The notes under the pieces were generated by a model. The model saw only the letters and a list, made by a program, of their open reading frames with translations, had not been told where the DNA came from and ran no database searches. From Pseudomonas fluorescens (GTDB lineage Bacteria > Pseudomonadota > Gammaproteobacteria > Pseudomonadales > Pseudomonadaceae), in the NCBI RefSeq assembly GCF_003732425.1, contig NZ_MOBX01000014.1, positions 734,816 to 798,815 on the forward strand: a stretch of 64,000 nt of DNA, in the 5' to 3' direction. Position 1 is the stretch's first letter. Every line of letters begins with the position of its first letter. This document shows, in pieces, positions 8,555 to 16,839 of this stretch. Made by a program: the position numbers and the translations under genes.

Positions 8555-9136
8555 ATGCTAACCCAGGAAGAGGATCAGCAGCTGGTCGAGCGCGTTCAAC
8601 GCGGCGACAAGCGAGCTTTCGATCTGTTGGTGCTGAAGTATCAGCACAAAATTCTCGGGTTGATCGTGCGTTTCGTGCACGACACCCATGAAGCCCAGGA
8701 CGTGGCTCAGGAAGCCTTTATCAAGGCGTATCGAGCGCTTGGAAATTTTCGCGGTGACAGTGCGTTTTATACGTGGCTCTACCGCATTGCCATTAACACG
8801 GCGAAGAATTACCTGGTTTCACGCGGCCGCCGGCCGCCGGATAGCGATGTAAGTTCCGAAGATGCAGAGTTCTACGATGGCGATCATGGCCTCAAGGATC
8901 TCGAGTCACCAGAACGTGCACTGCTGCGGGATGAGATCGAAGGCACTGTCCATCGAACCATTCAGCAACTGCCAGAAGATTTGCGTACGGCTTTAACTTT
9001 ACGTGAGTTCGATGGTCTGAGTTACGAGGACATTGCGAGCGTCATGCAATGTCCGGTGGGTACCGTGCGCTCCCGGATTTTCCGCGCTCGGGAGGCCATC
9101 GATAAAGCCCTGCAGCCGTTGTTGCAGGAAAACTGA
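8555..9136 (+). CDS. algU: Extracytoplasmic-function sigma factor AlgU (RpoE)
   Basis: A 193-residue sigma-E type factor, the exact length of P. aeruginosa AlgU. Region 2 spans about residues 20–95 (FDLLVLKYQHKILGLI, DVAQEAFIKAYRALGNF, YTWLYRIAINTAKNYLV) and region 4 about 130–185 (LPEDLRTALTLREFDGLSYEDIASVMQCPVGTVRSRIFRARE). It directs the envelope-stress regulon, including alginate genes in producing strains. The open frame extends upstream, but the ATG at 8555 preceded by GAGGAG is the family start. First gene of algU-mucA-mucB-mucD. Confidence 0.97.
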   Translation: MLTQEEDQQLVERVQRGDKRAFDLLVLKYQHKILGLIVRFVHDTHEAQDVAQEAFIKAYRALGNFRGDSAFYTWLYRIAINTAKNYLVSRGRRPPDSDVSSEDAEFYDGDHGLKDLESPERALLRDEIEGTVHRTIQQLPEDLRTALTLREFDGLSYEDIASVMQCPVGTVRSRIFRAREAIDKALQPLLQEN

Positions 9137-9166
9137 GACAGCGGCGACAGCCAAGAGAGGAACGCC

Positions 9167-9754
9167 ATGAGTCGTGAAGCCCTGCAGGAATCGCTGTCCG
9201 CAGTGATGGATAACGAAGCGGACGAACTGGAATTGCGTCGAGTGCTCAACGCACTGGATGATGTTGATACCCGTGAGACCTGGGCTCGTTACCAGATCGC
9301 TCGGGCAGCCATGCACAAGGATCTGCTGCTTCCACGTCTGGATATCGCTGCGGCAGTGTCTGCTGCACTGGAAGACGAAACGGCTCCGGCCAAAGTATCT
9401 CGCAGCCCATGGCGCAACCTGGGCCGTCTGGCTGTTGCAGCCTCGGTGACTGTTGCCGTTCTGGCCGGTGTTCGCCTGTACAACCAGGACGAAATCGCGG
9501 GTGTCGAATTGGCTCAGCAATCCAATCAGCCAACCCTGGCCACTCCGCAGGTCAAAGGTCCGGCAGTTCTGGCTGGCTACAGCGAGAGTTCGGAAGCGAC
9601 TGGCCCTATGGCCAACGGCGTACTGCAAGGTCAACCAGGTTGGCACGATCAGCGTCTGCCAGGCTACCTGCGTCAGCACGCTCAACAGGCTGCACTGAAA
9701 GGCACTGAAAGCGCGTTGCCATACGCCCGTGCAGCAAGCCTGGAAAACCGTTAA
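9167..9754 (+). CDS. mucA: Anti-sigma factor MucA
   Basis: A 195-residue single-pass membrane protein that holds AlgU inactive. The cytoplasmic RseA-like N-domain covers about residues 1–80 and starts MSREALQESLSAVMDNEADE; one membrane helix lies at about 85–104; the rest is periplasmic, where regulated proteolysis begins. Length matches the intact P. aeruginosa protein, and the frame is uninterrupted, so no mucoidy-type truncation is present. It starts 30 bases after algU with its own AGAGAGG ribosome site. Confidence 0.96.
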   Translation: MSREALQESLSAVMDNEADELELRRVLNALDDVDTRETWARYQIARAAMHKDLLLPRLDIAAAVSAALEDETAPAKVSRSPWRNLGRLAVAASVTVAVLAGVRLYNQDEIAGVELAQQSNQPTLATPQVKGPAVLAGYSESSEATGPMANGVLQGQPGWHDQRLPGYLRQHAQQAALKGTESALPYARAASLENR

Positions 9755-9762
9755 GGAGGATC

Positions 9763-10728
9763 ATGCGCGCCATACCTCTACTTTCGCTTCTGCTCAGTGG
9801 CTGGTTCGTTGTTCCAGCCCATGCTAGTGAGGCCCAGGACTGGTTGACCCGTCTGGGCCAGGCCGAGCAGCAGCAAAGCTTTCACGGCACTTTCGTTTAC
9901 GAGCGTAACGGTAGTTTTTCTACCCACAACATCTGGCATCGCGTCCAGAATGGCCAGGTCCGCGAGCGTTTACTCCAGCTCGATGGTTCGGCGCAGGAAG
10001 TCGTGCGCATTGATGGACGTACTCAATGCGTCGGCGGCACCTTGATTGCCGGACTGGGGGATTCTCCTAGCACGGCCGCTCGTCCTCTCGATCCGCAAAA
10101 GCTGAAAAACTGGTATGACCTTGCCGTCATCGGCAAATCGCGCGTGGCTGGGCGAGACGCAGTGATCGTATCGCTGACGCCTCGCGATCAGCATCGCTAC
10201 GGTTTTGAATTGCATCTGGACAAGAAAACCGGCTTGCCGCTGAAGTCGTTGCTGCTGAACGACAAGGGGCAGTTGCTCGAACGCTTCCAGTTCACCAGTC
10301 TGGATACTGACCAAGTCCCGTCGGATAAGGATTTGCAGGCTGATGCCGACTGTAAAGCGATAACGCTCGACAGTGACAAGGCATCGGCGGCCAAGACCGC
10401 TCAGGTCTGGCATTCGGACTGGCTGCCGCCGGGTTTTGAACTGACCAGCAGCACCTCGCATAAAGATCCGGAAACCAAGACTCAGGTTAACAGCCTGATG
10501 TATGACGACGGTCTGGCGCGTTTCTCGGTGTTCCTCGAGCCGTTGAACGGTGCGACGGTTACCGATACCCGCACTCAGCTCGGTCCGACCGTTGCCGTTT
10601 CCCGTCGCCTGACCACGCCCGAGGGCGAAATGATGGTCACGGTGGTTGGCGAGATCCCGATTGGCACCGCCGAACGAATTGCTCTGTCGATGCGTAATAC
10701 CGATGGCACTGCAACCAGCAAGCAGTGA
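9763..10728 (+). CDS. mucB: Periplasmic sigma-E regulator MucB (RseB-like)
   Basis: A 321-residue periplasmic protein with a signal peptide of about 21 residues (ending VVPAHA). The N-terminal MucB/RseB domain (about 25–200) has the LolA-like fold and is followed by a smaller C-terminal domain. MucB binds the periplasmic part of MucA and shields it from the first protease, and can sense lipid or LPS signals. It follows mucA by eight bases with a near-consensus AAGGAGG. Confidence 0.95.
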   Translation: MRAIPLLSLLLSGWFVVPAHASEAQDWLTRLGQAEQQQSFHGTFVYERNGSFSTHNIWHRVQNGQVRERLLQLDGSAQEVVRIDGRTQCVGGTLIAGLGDSPSTAARPLDPQKLKNWYDLAVIGKSRVAGRDAVIVSLTPRDQHRYGFELHLDKKTGLPLKSLLLNDKGQLLERFQFTSLDTDQVPSDKDLQADADCKAITLDSDKASAAKTAQVWHSDWLPPGFELTSSTSHKDPETKTQVNSLMYDDGLARFSVFLEPLNGATVTDTRTQLGPTVAVSRRLTTPEGEMMVTVVGEIPIGTAERIALSMRNTDGTATSKQ

Positions 10729-10938
10729 GCTGATTTCAGTCATTACCACTTCTTCGTTGAGACGTAGATGAAATGTTTGCTGAGCATTTTCATTTGCAAA
10801 TACCCCGAAAATTTTTTATAGGTCAGAGCCTCACGGCTCTGGCCTTGTTTGTTGTTCCCGGAACAAAAATGCCGGTCGGTGGTTTCCGGTGTTCCTTGCT
10901 CCATATCGCTTAACCCTGCTCGTCGTAACGGGAGCTGT
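10729..10938. other. mucB–mucD gap, mucC absent, hairpin present
   Basis: In P. aeruginosa mucC lies between mucB and mucD; here there are only 210 bases and no mucC-like frame. A stem AGAGCC-TCAC-GGCTCT lies at 10826–10841 and is followed by GGCCTTGTTTGTTG, so it could be a weak terminator or attenuator. The absence of mucC is known for P. syringae and probably reflects lineage, not decay. Confidence 0.6.
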
Positions 10939-12372
10939 ATGTCGATACCAAGTTTGAAATCCTATCTCTCCATTTTCGCCACTGTGCTGTTGCTCGGTCA
11001 GGCGGTGCCTGCTGCGCAAGCGGCCGATCTGCCTGACTTCACCCAATTGGTCGAACAAGCTTCGCCAGCCGTGGTGAACATCAGTACCACGCAGAAACTG
11101 CCGGATCGCAAAGTGAACCAACAGATGCCTGATCTGGAAGGCTTGCCGCCGATGCTGCGCGAGTTCTTCGAACGTGGCATGCCGCCTCAGCAGCGTTCGC
11201 CGGGCGGTGGTGGTCGTCAGCGGGAAGCGCAGTCGCTGGGTTCGGGCTTCATTATCTCCCCGGATGGCTACATCCTGACCAATAACCACGTGATCGCCGA
11301 TGCCGACGAGATCCTCGTCCGCCTCGCCGACCGCAGTGAAATGAAAGCCAAGCTGATCGGCACCGATCCACGCTCCGACGTGGCCTTGCTGAAAATCGAA
11401 GGCAAGGACCTGCCTGTGCTCAAACTGGGTAAATCCCAGGATCTGAAAGCCGGGCAGTGGGTTGTGGCAATCGGTTCGCCGTTTGGCTTCGACCATACCG
11501 TGACTCAAGGCATCGTCAGTGCCGTGGGCCGTAGCCTGCCAAACGAAAACTATGTGCCGTTCATTCAGACCGACGTGCCGATCAACCCAGGTAACTCCGG
11601 TGGTCCGCTGTTCAACCTGAACGGTGAAGTGGTCGGCATCAACTCGCAGATCTACACCCGTTCGGGCGGATTCATGGGCGTGTCGTTCGCGATCCCGATC
11701 GACGTGGCGATGGACGTTTCCAATCAGTTGAAGAGCGGGGGCAAGGTCAGCCGCGGCTGGTTGGGCGTGGTCATCCAGGAAGTGAACAAGGATCTGGCCG
11801 AGTCGTTCGGTCTGGATAAACCGGCCGGCGCGCTGGTTGCACAGATTCAGGATGATGGTCCGGCAGCGAAGGGCGGCCTGCAAGTCGGCGACGTGATCCT
11901 GAGTATGAATGGGCAGCCGATCGTCATGTCGGCGGATCTGCCGCATCTGGTCGGAGCACTGAAAGCTGGCGCCAAAGCCAATCTGGAAGTGATTCGTGAA
12001 GGCAAGCGCAAGAATGTCGAACTGACGGTTGGCGCGATCCCGGACGAAGACAAAGAGCTGGATGCGCTGCCGAAGTCCGGTACTGAAAGCACCAGCAACC
12101 GCCTCGGAGTGTCGGTGGGCGAGCTGACCGCCGAGCAGAAGAAAACCTACGACCTCAAAGGTGGTGTGGTGATCAAGGAAGTGCAGGACGGTCCTGCGGC
12201 CCTGATCGGTCTACAGCCAGGTGACGTGATCACGCACTTGAACAATCAAGCCATCGGCTCCACCAAGGAGTTCGGCGAGATTGCCAAGGCGCTGCCGAAG
12301 AATCGTTCGGTGTCGATGCGCGTTCTGCGTCAAGGTCGCGCCAGCTTCATCACCTTCAAGCTGGCTGAATAA
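10939..12372 (+). CDS. mucD: Periplasmic serine protease MucD (DegP/HtrA family)
   Basis: A 477-residue periplasmic HtrA protease and chaperone. Signal peptide about 1–29 (ends AAQAA). Trypsin-like domain with catalytic triad H117 (LTNNHVI), D147 (DPRSDVALL) and S220 (NPGNSGGPLF), then two PDZ domains, about 265–360 and 380–470. It degrades misfolded envelope proteins and limits AlgU activation. The ATG at 10939 with GGGAG upstream gives a proper signal peptide; the frame open before it does not. Last gene of the algU operon, followed by a strong terminator. Confidence 0.96.
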   Translation: MSIPSLKSYLSIFATVLLLGQAVPAAQAADLPDFTQLVEQASPAVVNISTTQKLPDRKVNQQMPDLEGLPPMLREFFERGMPPQQRSPGGGGRQREAQSLGSGFIISPDGYILTNNHVIADADEILVRLADRSEMKAKLIGTDPRSDVALLKIEGKDLPVLKLGKSQDLKAGQWVVAIGSPFGFDHTVTQGIVSAVGRSLPNENYVPFIQTDVPINPGNSGGPLFNLNGEVVGINSQIYTRSGGFMGVSFAIPIDVAMDVSNQLKSGGKVSRGWLGVVIQEVNKDLAESFGLDKPAGALVAQIQDDGPAAKGGLQVGDVILSMNGQPIVMSADLPHLVGALKAGAKANLEVIREGKRKNVELTVGAIPDEDKELDALPKSGTESTSNRLGVSVGELTAEQKKTYDLKGGVVIKEVQDGPAALIGLQPGDVITHLNNQAIGSTKEFGEIAKALPKNRSVSMRVLRQGRASFITFKLAE

Positions 12373-12393
12373 TCCAGCGGCAGGGTAAAAAAG

Positions 12394-12421
12394 AAACCGC
12401 CTCGAAAGAGGCGGTTTTTTT
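12394..12421 (+). terminator. Rho-independent terminator after mucD
   Basis: A ten-pair stem AAACCGCCTC / GAGGCGGTTT with a GAAA tetraloop is followed by further T residues. It closes the algU operon; the A run before the stem lets it also serve the convergent M48 protease gene. Confidence 0.9.
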
Positions 12422-12454
12422 ATGCGTGAAGCTTTTGTCTGGATGGCAGGAGGC

Positions 12455-13888
12455 TTAGCCCATCATGTCCTTGATCATTCGCTCCTGCTCCATCAGCTCA
12501 CGCTGGCGGGCATCGATTCGCGACGACAGCGGGAAGTTGCTGCCCGCCTTGCGCTTGGCAAAATCGAGTTGCTGGATCGCTTGGCGATAATCACCAACCA
12601 ACGCGAAATACTCGGCGCGCGCCTGATGCAGGCCAATGATGTTGCCGGACAAACCACGGGTTTCGGCGACCTGATACCAGACGTCCGGATCATCCGGGCG
12701 TGATTTGAGTAACGCTTCCAGGGCCTTCTCGGCATCTGGTGCGCGATTCTGTTTCAGAAGCAGATCCACACGAACCTGGTTAAGCGGATAGTTGCCCGGA
12801 TATTGCGTGAGCATCCGGTCAACCCGCGATTGCGCGTCGGGCAAACGATTATTGGTGATGTCGAGATCGACCTGAGCGAGGTTGTAGATGATTTCGTTTG
12901 GCGACGTCGCGAGCAATTGCTTGAGATTCTCGCGCGCCTCATTCAACTGACCGCCCTTGATCTGCGCAATCGCCAGGCCGTAGCGCGCCACGTCGTTTTT
13001 CGGGTTTTCATCCAGCTGCGCACGGAAACGCTTGGCGCCCAGGCCAGGGGTTTCTTCGTAGATCAGCTGCACGCGCGCGCGGATCAATTGATAGCGCTTG
13101 GAGTCTTCAATGCCGCCCGGTCTGGCCTGCTCGGCACGGTTGCGGGTGTCGGCAATCCGCGATTCGGTTACCGGGTGAGTCAGCAGGAATTCCGGCGGCT
13201 TGGCATCGAAACGATATTGACGCATCAGGCGTTCGAACATGGTTGGCATCGAGCGCGGGTCATACCCGGCCTTTTCCAGATTGAGGATGCCGATGCGGTC
13301 GGCTTCCTGTTCGTTCTGGCGGGAAAAGGTGCGTTGCGACTGAATCGCCGCTGCCTGCGTACCGGCGATGGTCGCAATCCCGGCATCGCCGCCTCCGGCC
13401 GCCGCAATGACGATCCCGGCCAGCAGCGCGGCCATCATCGGCACCTGCATCCGTTGCGAAGCCTCTACACCACGAGCAAAGTGGCGTTGCGACAAGTGCG
13501 CCAATTCGTGCGCCAGTACCGAAGCGTATTCGCCCTCGGTCTGCGCATTGAGGAACAAACCACCGTTGACCCCGACCACGCCACCCGGCGCCGCGAAGGC
13601 GTTGAGTTGCGGGCTGTTGATCAGAATGAATTCAAGGCGTCGGTCAGTGACTTGACTGGTCTCCACCAGCTTGTACACGCTGGATTCGACGTAGTCCTTG
13701 AGCTGTGGGTCGTTGAGTTGGGAAACCTGGCTGCGCAACATCGCCAGCCAGGCGCGGCCCAGCTGATATTCCTGTTGCGGCGAGACAATGGCAGAACTGG
13801 CGTCGCCGAGTGACGGCAGATCGTCGGCAAAGCCTGGTGAGGCGAGCAGGCAAGCGAGCGTCAGCAGGGTAGGGCGCAGAAAAGTCAT
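12455..13888 (-). CDS. Periplasmic M48-family metalloprotease with TPR (BepA-like)
   Basis: A 477-residue protein with a signal peptide of about 21 residues (ends SPGFA). The M48 peptidase domain has the zinc motif HELAH at 127–131, and the later E of the NEQEADRIG stretch supplies the third ligand. Residues about 270–470 form TPR helices. This matches E. coli BepA (YfgC), which assists outer-membrane protein and LptD assembly and degrades stalled ones. The ATG at 13888 is preferred over a TTG seven codons upstream. It is divergent from the tusA-like gene. Confidence 0.9.
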   Translation of the reverse strand: MTFLRPTLLTLACLLASPGFADDLPSLGDASSAIVSPQQEYQLGRAWLAMLRSQVSQLNDPQLKDYVESSVYKLVETSQVTDRRLEFILINSPQLNAFAAPGGVVGVNGGLFLNAQTEGEYASVLAHELAHLSQRHFARGVEASQRMQVPMMAALLAGIVIAAAGGGDAGIATIAGTQAAAIQSQRTFSRQNEQEADRIGILNLEKAGYDPRSMPTMFERLMRQYRFDAKPPEFLLTHPVTESRIADTRNRAEQARPGGIEDSKRYQLIRARVQLIYEETPGLGAKRFRAQLDENPKNDVARYGLAIAQIKGGQLNEARENLKQLLATSPNEIIYNLAQVDLDITNNRLPDAQSRVDRMLTQYPGNYPLNQVRVDLLLKQNRAPDAEKALEALLKSRPDDPDVWYQVAETRGLSGNIIGLHQARAEYFALVGDYRQAIQQLDFAKRKAGSNFPLSSRIDARQRELMEQERMIKDMMG

Positions 13889-13986
13889 GCACAGAGCCTT
13901 AGAAGACAAAGACCTTACTGTAGCCGGACACCGGAGCTGCGACCAGATATTCTAGGCAGCTCGACGACCTGAACCGGAGTGACGCA

Positions 13987-14226
13987 ATGACTGACGCTGT
14001 AGCCCATGACGTGGAACTGGACGCCAGTGGCCTGAATTGTCCGTTGCCGTTGCTCAAGGCAAAAATGGAACTCAACAAGCTCCAGAGTGGCGCAGTCCTC
14101 AAGGTCATCGCGACCGACGCGGGCTCACAGCGCGACTTCCGCACCTTTGCCAAGTTGGCCGGTCATACGCTGCTGCGCGAAGAAGACGAAGCAGGCGTCT
14201 ACCGTTACTGGTTGAAAAAGGCCTGA
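13987..14226 (+). CDS. TusA-family sulfur carrier protein
   Basis: A 79-residue SirA/TusA-fold protein. The defining motif C-P-x-P appears as NCPLPLLK, its cysteine at about position 18 being the persulfide-carrying residue. TusA moves sulfur to tRNA 2-thiolation, but the family has several paralogues with roles in molybdopterin or redox sulfur transfer, so no symbol is given. It lies 30 bases before the AI-2E family permease gene and is probably cotranscribed with it. Confidence 0.88.
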   Translation: MTDAVAHDVELDASGLNCPLPLLKAKMELNKLQSGAVLKVIATDAGSQRDFRTFAKLAGHTLLREEDEAGVYRYWLKKA

Positions 14227-14256
14227 AACCGACAGCGTTAAATCTAAGGATTATTG

Positions 14257-15327
14257 ATGTTCAAAGTGTTACGCGACTGGATTCAGCGCTACTTCTCCGA
14301 CGAAGAAGCAGTGGTGCTGGCGGTGCTGCTGTTTCTCGCTTTCACGGCCGTGCTAACGCTCGGCGGCATGCTCGCGCCGGTGTTGGCGGGGATGGTGCTG
14401 GCGTATCTGATGCAGGGCCTGGTGGTCACGCTGGAGCGTCTGCGCGTGCCGGGTGGCGTGGCGGTAGGGTTGGTGTTCGCGCTGTTCATGGGCGTGCTGA
14501 TGCTGTTTATCGTCGTGGTCCTGCCGTTGCTCTGGCATCAGTTGATCACGCTGTTCAACGAGCTGCCGGGCATGCTCGCCAAATGGCAGTCGCTGCTGTT
14601 GCTGTTACCGGAGCGCTATCCGCATCTGGTGTCCGATGAGCAAGTGTTGCAGGCAATCGAGGCGGCGCGTGGCGAGATCGGCAAGTTCGGCCAGTGGGCG
14701 CTGACATTCTCGCTGTCGAGTCTGCCGCTGCTGGTGAATATCATGATCTATCTGGTGCTGGTGCCGATTCTGGTGTTCTTCTTCCTCAAGGACCGGGTCA
14801 TGATCGGCGAGTGGGTGCGTGGCTACTTGCCGCGTGAGCGCGCGCTGATCACTCGGGTTGCGCAGGAAATGAACCGCCAGATCGCCAACTACATTCGCGG
14901 CAAGGTCATCGAAATCGTGATTTGCGGCGGCGTGACCTACATCGCGTTTGTCGCCCTCGGACTCAACTACGCGGCGCTGCTGGCGTTGCTGGTCGGTGTG
15001 TCGGTGGTGGTGCCGTATGTCGGCGCGGTGGTGGTGACCGTGCCAGTGATGCTGATTGCGCTGTTCCAGTGGGGCTGGAGTGATCAGTTCATCTATCTGA
15101 TGGCGGTCTACGGGATCATTCAGACACTGGACGGCAACGTGCTGGTGCCGCTGCTGTTTTCCGAGGCGGTCAATCTGCACCCCGTGGCAATCATCTGCGC
15201 GGTGCTGTTGTTTGGTGGGTTGTGGGGATTCTGGGGAGTGTTCTTTGCGATCCCGCTGGCGACGCTGTTCAAGGCTGTGCTGGATGCATGGCCGCGCAAG
15301 GAGCCGGCGGTGGCGCCACTGCTGTAG
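14257..15327 (+). CDS. AI-2E family (PerM-like) membrane transporter
   Basis: A 356-residue inner-membrane protein of the AI-2 exporter superfamily. It has about eight hydrophobic helices: a pair at about 20–75, another cluster at 140–180, and a dense group at 225–345. The typical stretch PYVGAVVVTVPVMLIAL and a final GFWGVFFAIPLATLFKAV are present. Substrates in this family are poorly defined; some members export autoinducer-2, others act as Na+/H+ antiporters. The ATG at 14257 follows TAAGGA. Confidence 0.9.
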   Translation: MFKVLRDWIQRYFSDEEAVVLAVLLFLAFTAVLTLGGMLAPVLAGMVLAYLMQGLVVTLERLRVPGGVAVGLVFALFMGVLMLFIVVVLPLLWHQLITLFNELPGMLAKWQSLLLLLPERYPHLVSDEQVLQAIEAARGEIGKFGQWALTFSLSSLPLLVNIMIYLVLVPILVFFFLKDRVMIGEWVRGYLPRERALITRVAQEMNRQIANYIRGKVIEIVICGGVTYIAFVALGLNYAALLALLVGVSVVVPYVGAVVVTVPVMLIALFQWGWSDQFIYLMAVYGIIQTLDGNVLVPLLFSEAVNLHPVAIICAVLLFGGLWGFWGVFFAIPLATLFKAVLDAWPRKEPAVAPLL

Positions 15328-15352
15328 CGATTGATCCAAATTTTGCAGGAAG

Positions 15353-15440
15353 GCTATTCGCGAGCAGGCTCGCTCCCACATTTGATCGATTCGCCCATGC
15401 GAACACGGTTTAATGTGGGAGCGAGCCTGCTCGCGAAGGC
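15353..15440. repeat. REP-type inverted-repeat pair, family A
   Basis: Facing arms ttcgcgagcaggctcgctcc (from 15357) and ggagcgagcctgctcgcgaa (ending about 15436) enclose about 40 bases of loop. The same arms recur near 33.1, 37.7, 45.8, 52.8 and 60.6 kb. It lies between convergent genes. Confidence 0.9.
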
Positions 15441-15464
15441 GTCAGTAAAAATGACGCAAAACCA

Positions 15465-15938
15465 TTAGGCCTTGTTCAAATCCTGAGCAGCAGCCAGAAC
15501 GGCATCAACATGCCCCGGCACCTTCACCCCGCGCCATTCCTGACGCAGTACACCGTCCTTATCAATCAGGAACGTGCTGCGATCAACGCCCAGGTATTCC
15601 TTGCCGTACAGCTTCTTCAACTTGATCACGTCGAACAGTTGGCAGACGGCTTCGTCCTTGTCGCTGATCAGCTCGAAGGGGAACTCCTGCTTGCACTTGA
15701 AGTTCTCGTGGGACTTCAGGCTGTCGCGGGAGATACCGAAAATCTCGGTATTGGCGGCCTTGAATGCGGCGTATTGATCACGAAAGCCCTGGCCTTCTGT
15801 GGTGCAGCCCGGGGTGCTGTCCTTCGGGTAGAAATAGATCACCACTTGTTTGCCCTTGAGGGCAGACAGGCTGACGGTCTGCCCGCTGGTGGCAGGTGCT
15901 TCGAAATCGGCAACCGGTTGGTCGATGGCAACGGCCAT
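15465..15938 (-). CDS. bcp: Thiol peroxidase, Bcp/PrxQ-type peroxiredoxin
   Basis: A 157-residue atypical peroxiredoxin that reduces hydrogen peroxide and organic hydroperoxides with thioredoxin. The peroxidatic site is C45 in STPGCTTEG. The resolving cysteine found five residues later in E. coli Bcp is replaced by Q50; other cysteines occur in NFKCKQEF and AVCQLF, so resolution must use another cysteine or a partner. It follows gcvR by ten bases and the two form an operon, an arrangement usual in Pseudomonas. Confidence 0.94.
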   Translation of the reverse strand: MAVAIDQPVADFEAPATSGQTVSLSALKGKQVVIYFYPKDSTPGCTTEGQGFRDQYAAFKAANTEIFGISRDSLKSHENFKCKQEFPFELISDKDEAVCQLFDVIKLKKLYGKEYLGVDRSTFLIDKDGVLRQEWRGVKVPGHVDAVLAAAQDLNKA

Positions 15939-15948
15939 GAAAGCTTCC

Positions 15949-16509
15949 TTACATTGGGTTCTGTGGGCGCCAAGGCTCGATCAGTGCGTCCAGGTTCATC
16001 GCGTCGGAGAAATCGAGGAACTGGTCGCGCAGCCAACTGATCTGGGTGCCGGCTGGCAGGGTCACGGTGAACGTGGCGTTGAGCATGGTGCCGCCGGTCT
16101 GCGGCGCCTGATATGTGTCGCAGGTCAGGTTTTCCAGTTCGACGTTGTGATCCATGAAGAACTGGCACAGCTCATTGATGATGTCCGGGCGATACGCCGA
16201 GCTGACATACGCCACATACGGCAGGGCCTGCGGACGATTTTCCAGTGGTGCGCTGCGCACCACGTTGGCGGTAAAGGCGTGTTTCTTGGCCAGGCCCGGC
16301 AGACTGCCTTCCAGGCGGGCGAGGGCGTCCCAACTACCGGAGACCTCGAGGACCAGCGCGCTGCACTCGCCGTGGCGAGTCAGGCGCGAAGTAACCACGG
16401 CGCAGCGATTTTCATGGCTGGCGCGGCACAGGACGTTAGTCAGCTCCATGGGGTTGGCGCCGAGGGCACTGATGACAAGGAATTGTTCGCGAACTGTGGG
16501 GGTGGACAT
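15949..16509 (-). CDS. gcvR: Glycine cleavage system repressor-like ACT protein GcvR
   Basis: A 186-residue protein made of two ACT domains (about 8–85 and 95–175), the layout of GcvR. In E. coli GcvR senses glycine and restrains the activator GcvA at the glycine cleavage operon. Here the neighbours are bcp (downstream, same strand) and dapA (divergent), and no gcv structural gene is in view, so the target is inferred only from family. Confidence 0.88.
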   Translation of the reverse strand: MSTPTVREQFLVISALGANPMELTNVLCRASHENRCAVVTSRLTRHGECSALVLEVSGSWDALARLEGSLPGLAKKHAFTANVVRSAPLENRPQALPYVAYVSSAYRPDIINELCQFFMDHNVELENLTCDTYQAPQTGGTMLNATFTVTLPAGTQISWLRDQFLDFSDAMNLDALIEPWRPQNPM

Positions 16510-16839
16510 GCAGCATTCCTAAAGCGATGAGCGGTCGGTAGGTTTACGGGCGTTGGCTGCCGGGGAGTGCCTGTTCTGGCTGTCCGTACAAAGAGGCCCG
16601 GCAAGCGCTCGCGGCTCGCTCCACTATAGCGGGAGCGCGTCGATGCGACGCAGGAACGGGGTCTGGGAGGCCGTAAAGGGAGGCTGGAACCCGGCGTACA
16701 AGCTGATCAGTACCGATCAAAGTCTGAAGGGTAGCGAAAAGCGGCGCCAAGGGGAATGGCGGCAGCGCAGTACTTCGCTTGTGCAAGCATCTTGGCGCCA
16801 GTACCATTACCGCTCTCTTTTTCCGGCAGGAGCGGTTTC
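16510..16839. promoter_or_regulatory. gcvR–dapA divergent region with long-range inverted repeat
   Basis: The 330-base gap has no credible gene. It holds a perfect nine-base inverted repeat, GGCGCCAAG at 16743–16751 and CTTGGCGCC at 16791–16799, with a smaller possible stem (GCGCA / TGTGC) inside the 39-base interval. In RNA read toward dapA this would form a stem ending about 40 bases before the start codon. A second imperfect dyad, GCTCGCTCC / GGGAGCG, surrounds a CTATAG at about 16625. A GGCAGGAG ribosome site precedes dapA. No known riboswitch class was recognised. Confidence 0.45.

Noticed and set aside
16510..16839. Lysine riboswitch before dapA
   Set aside because: The leader has an inverted repeat but none of the lysine-riboswitch core features was recognised, and such riboswitches are not expected before Pseudomonas dapA.
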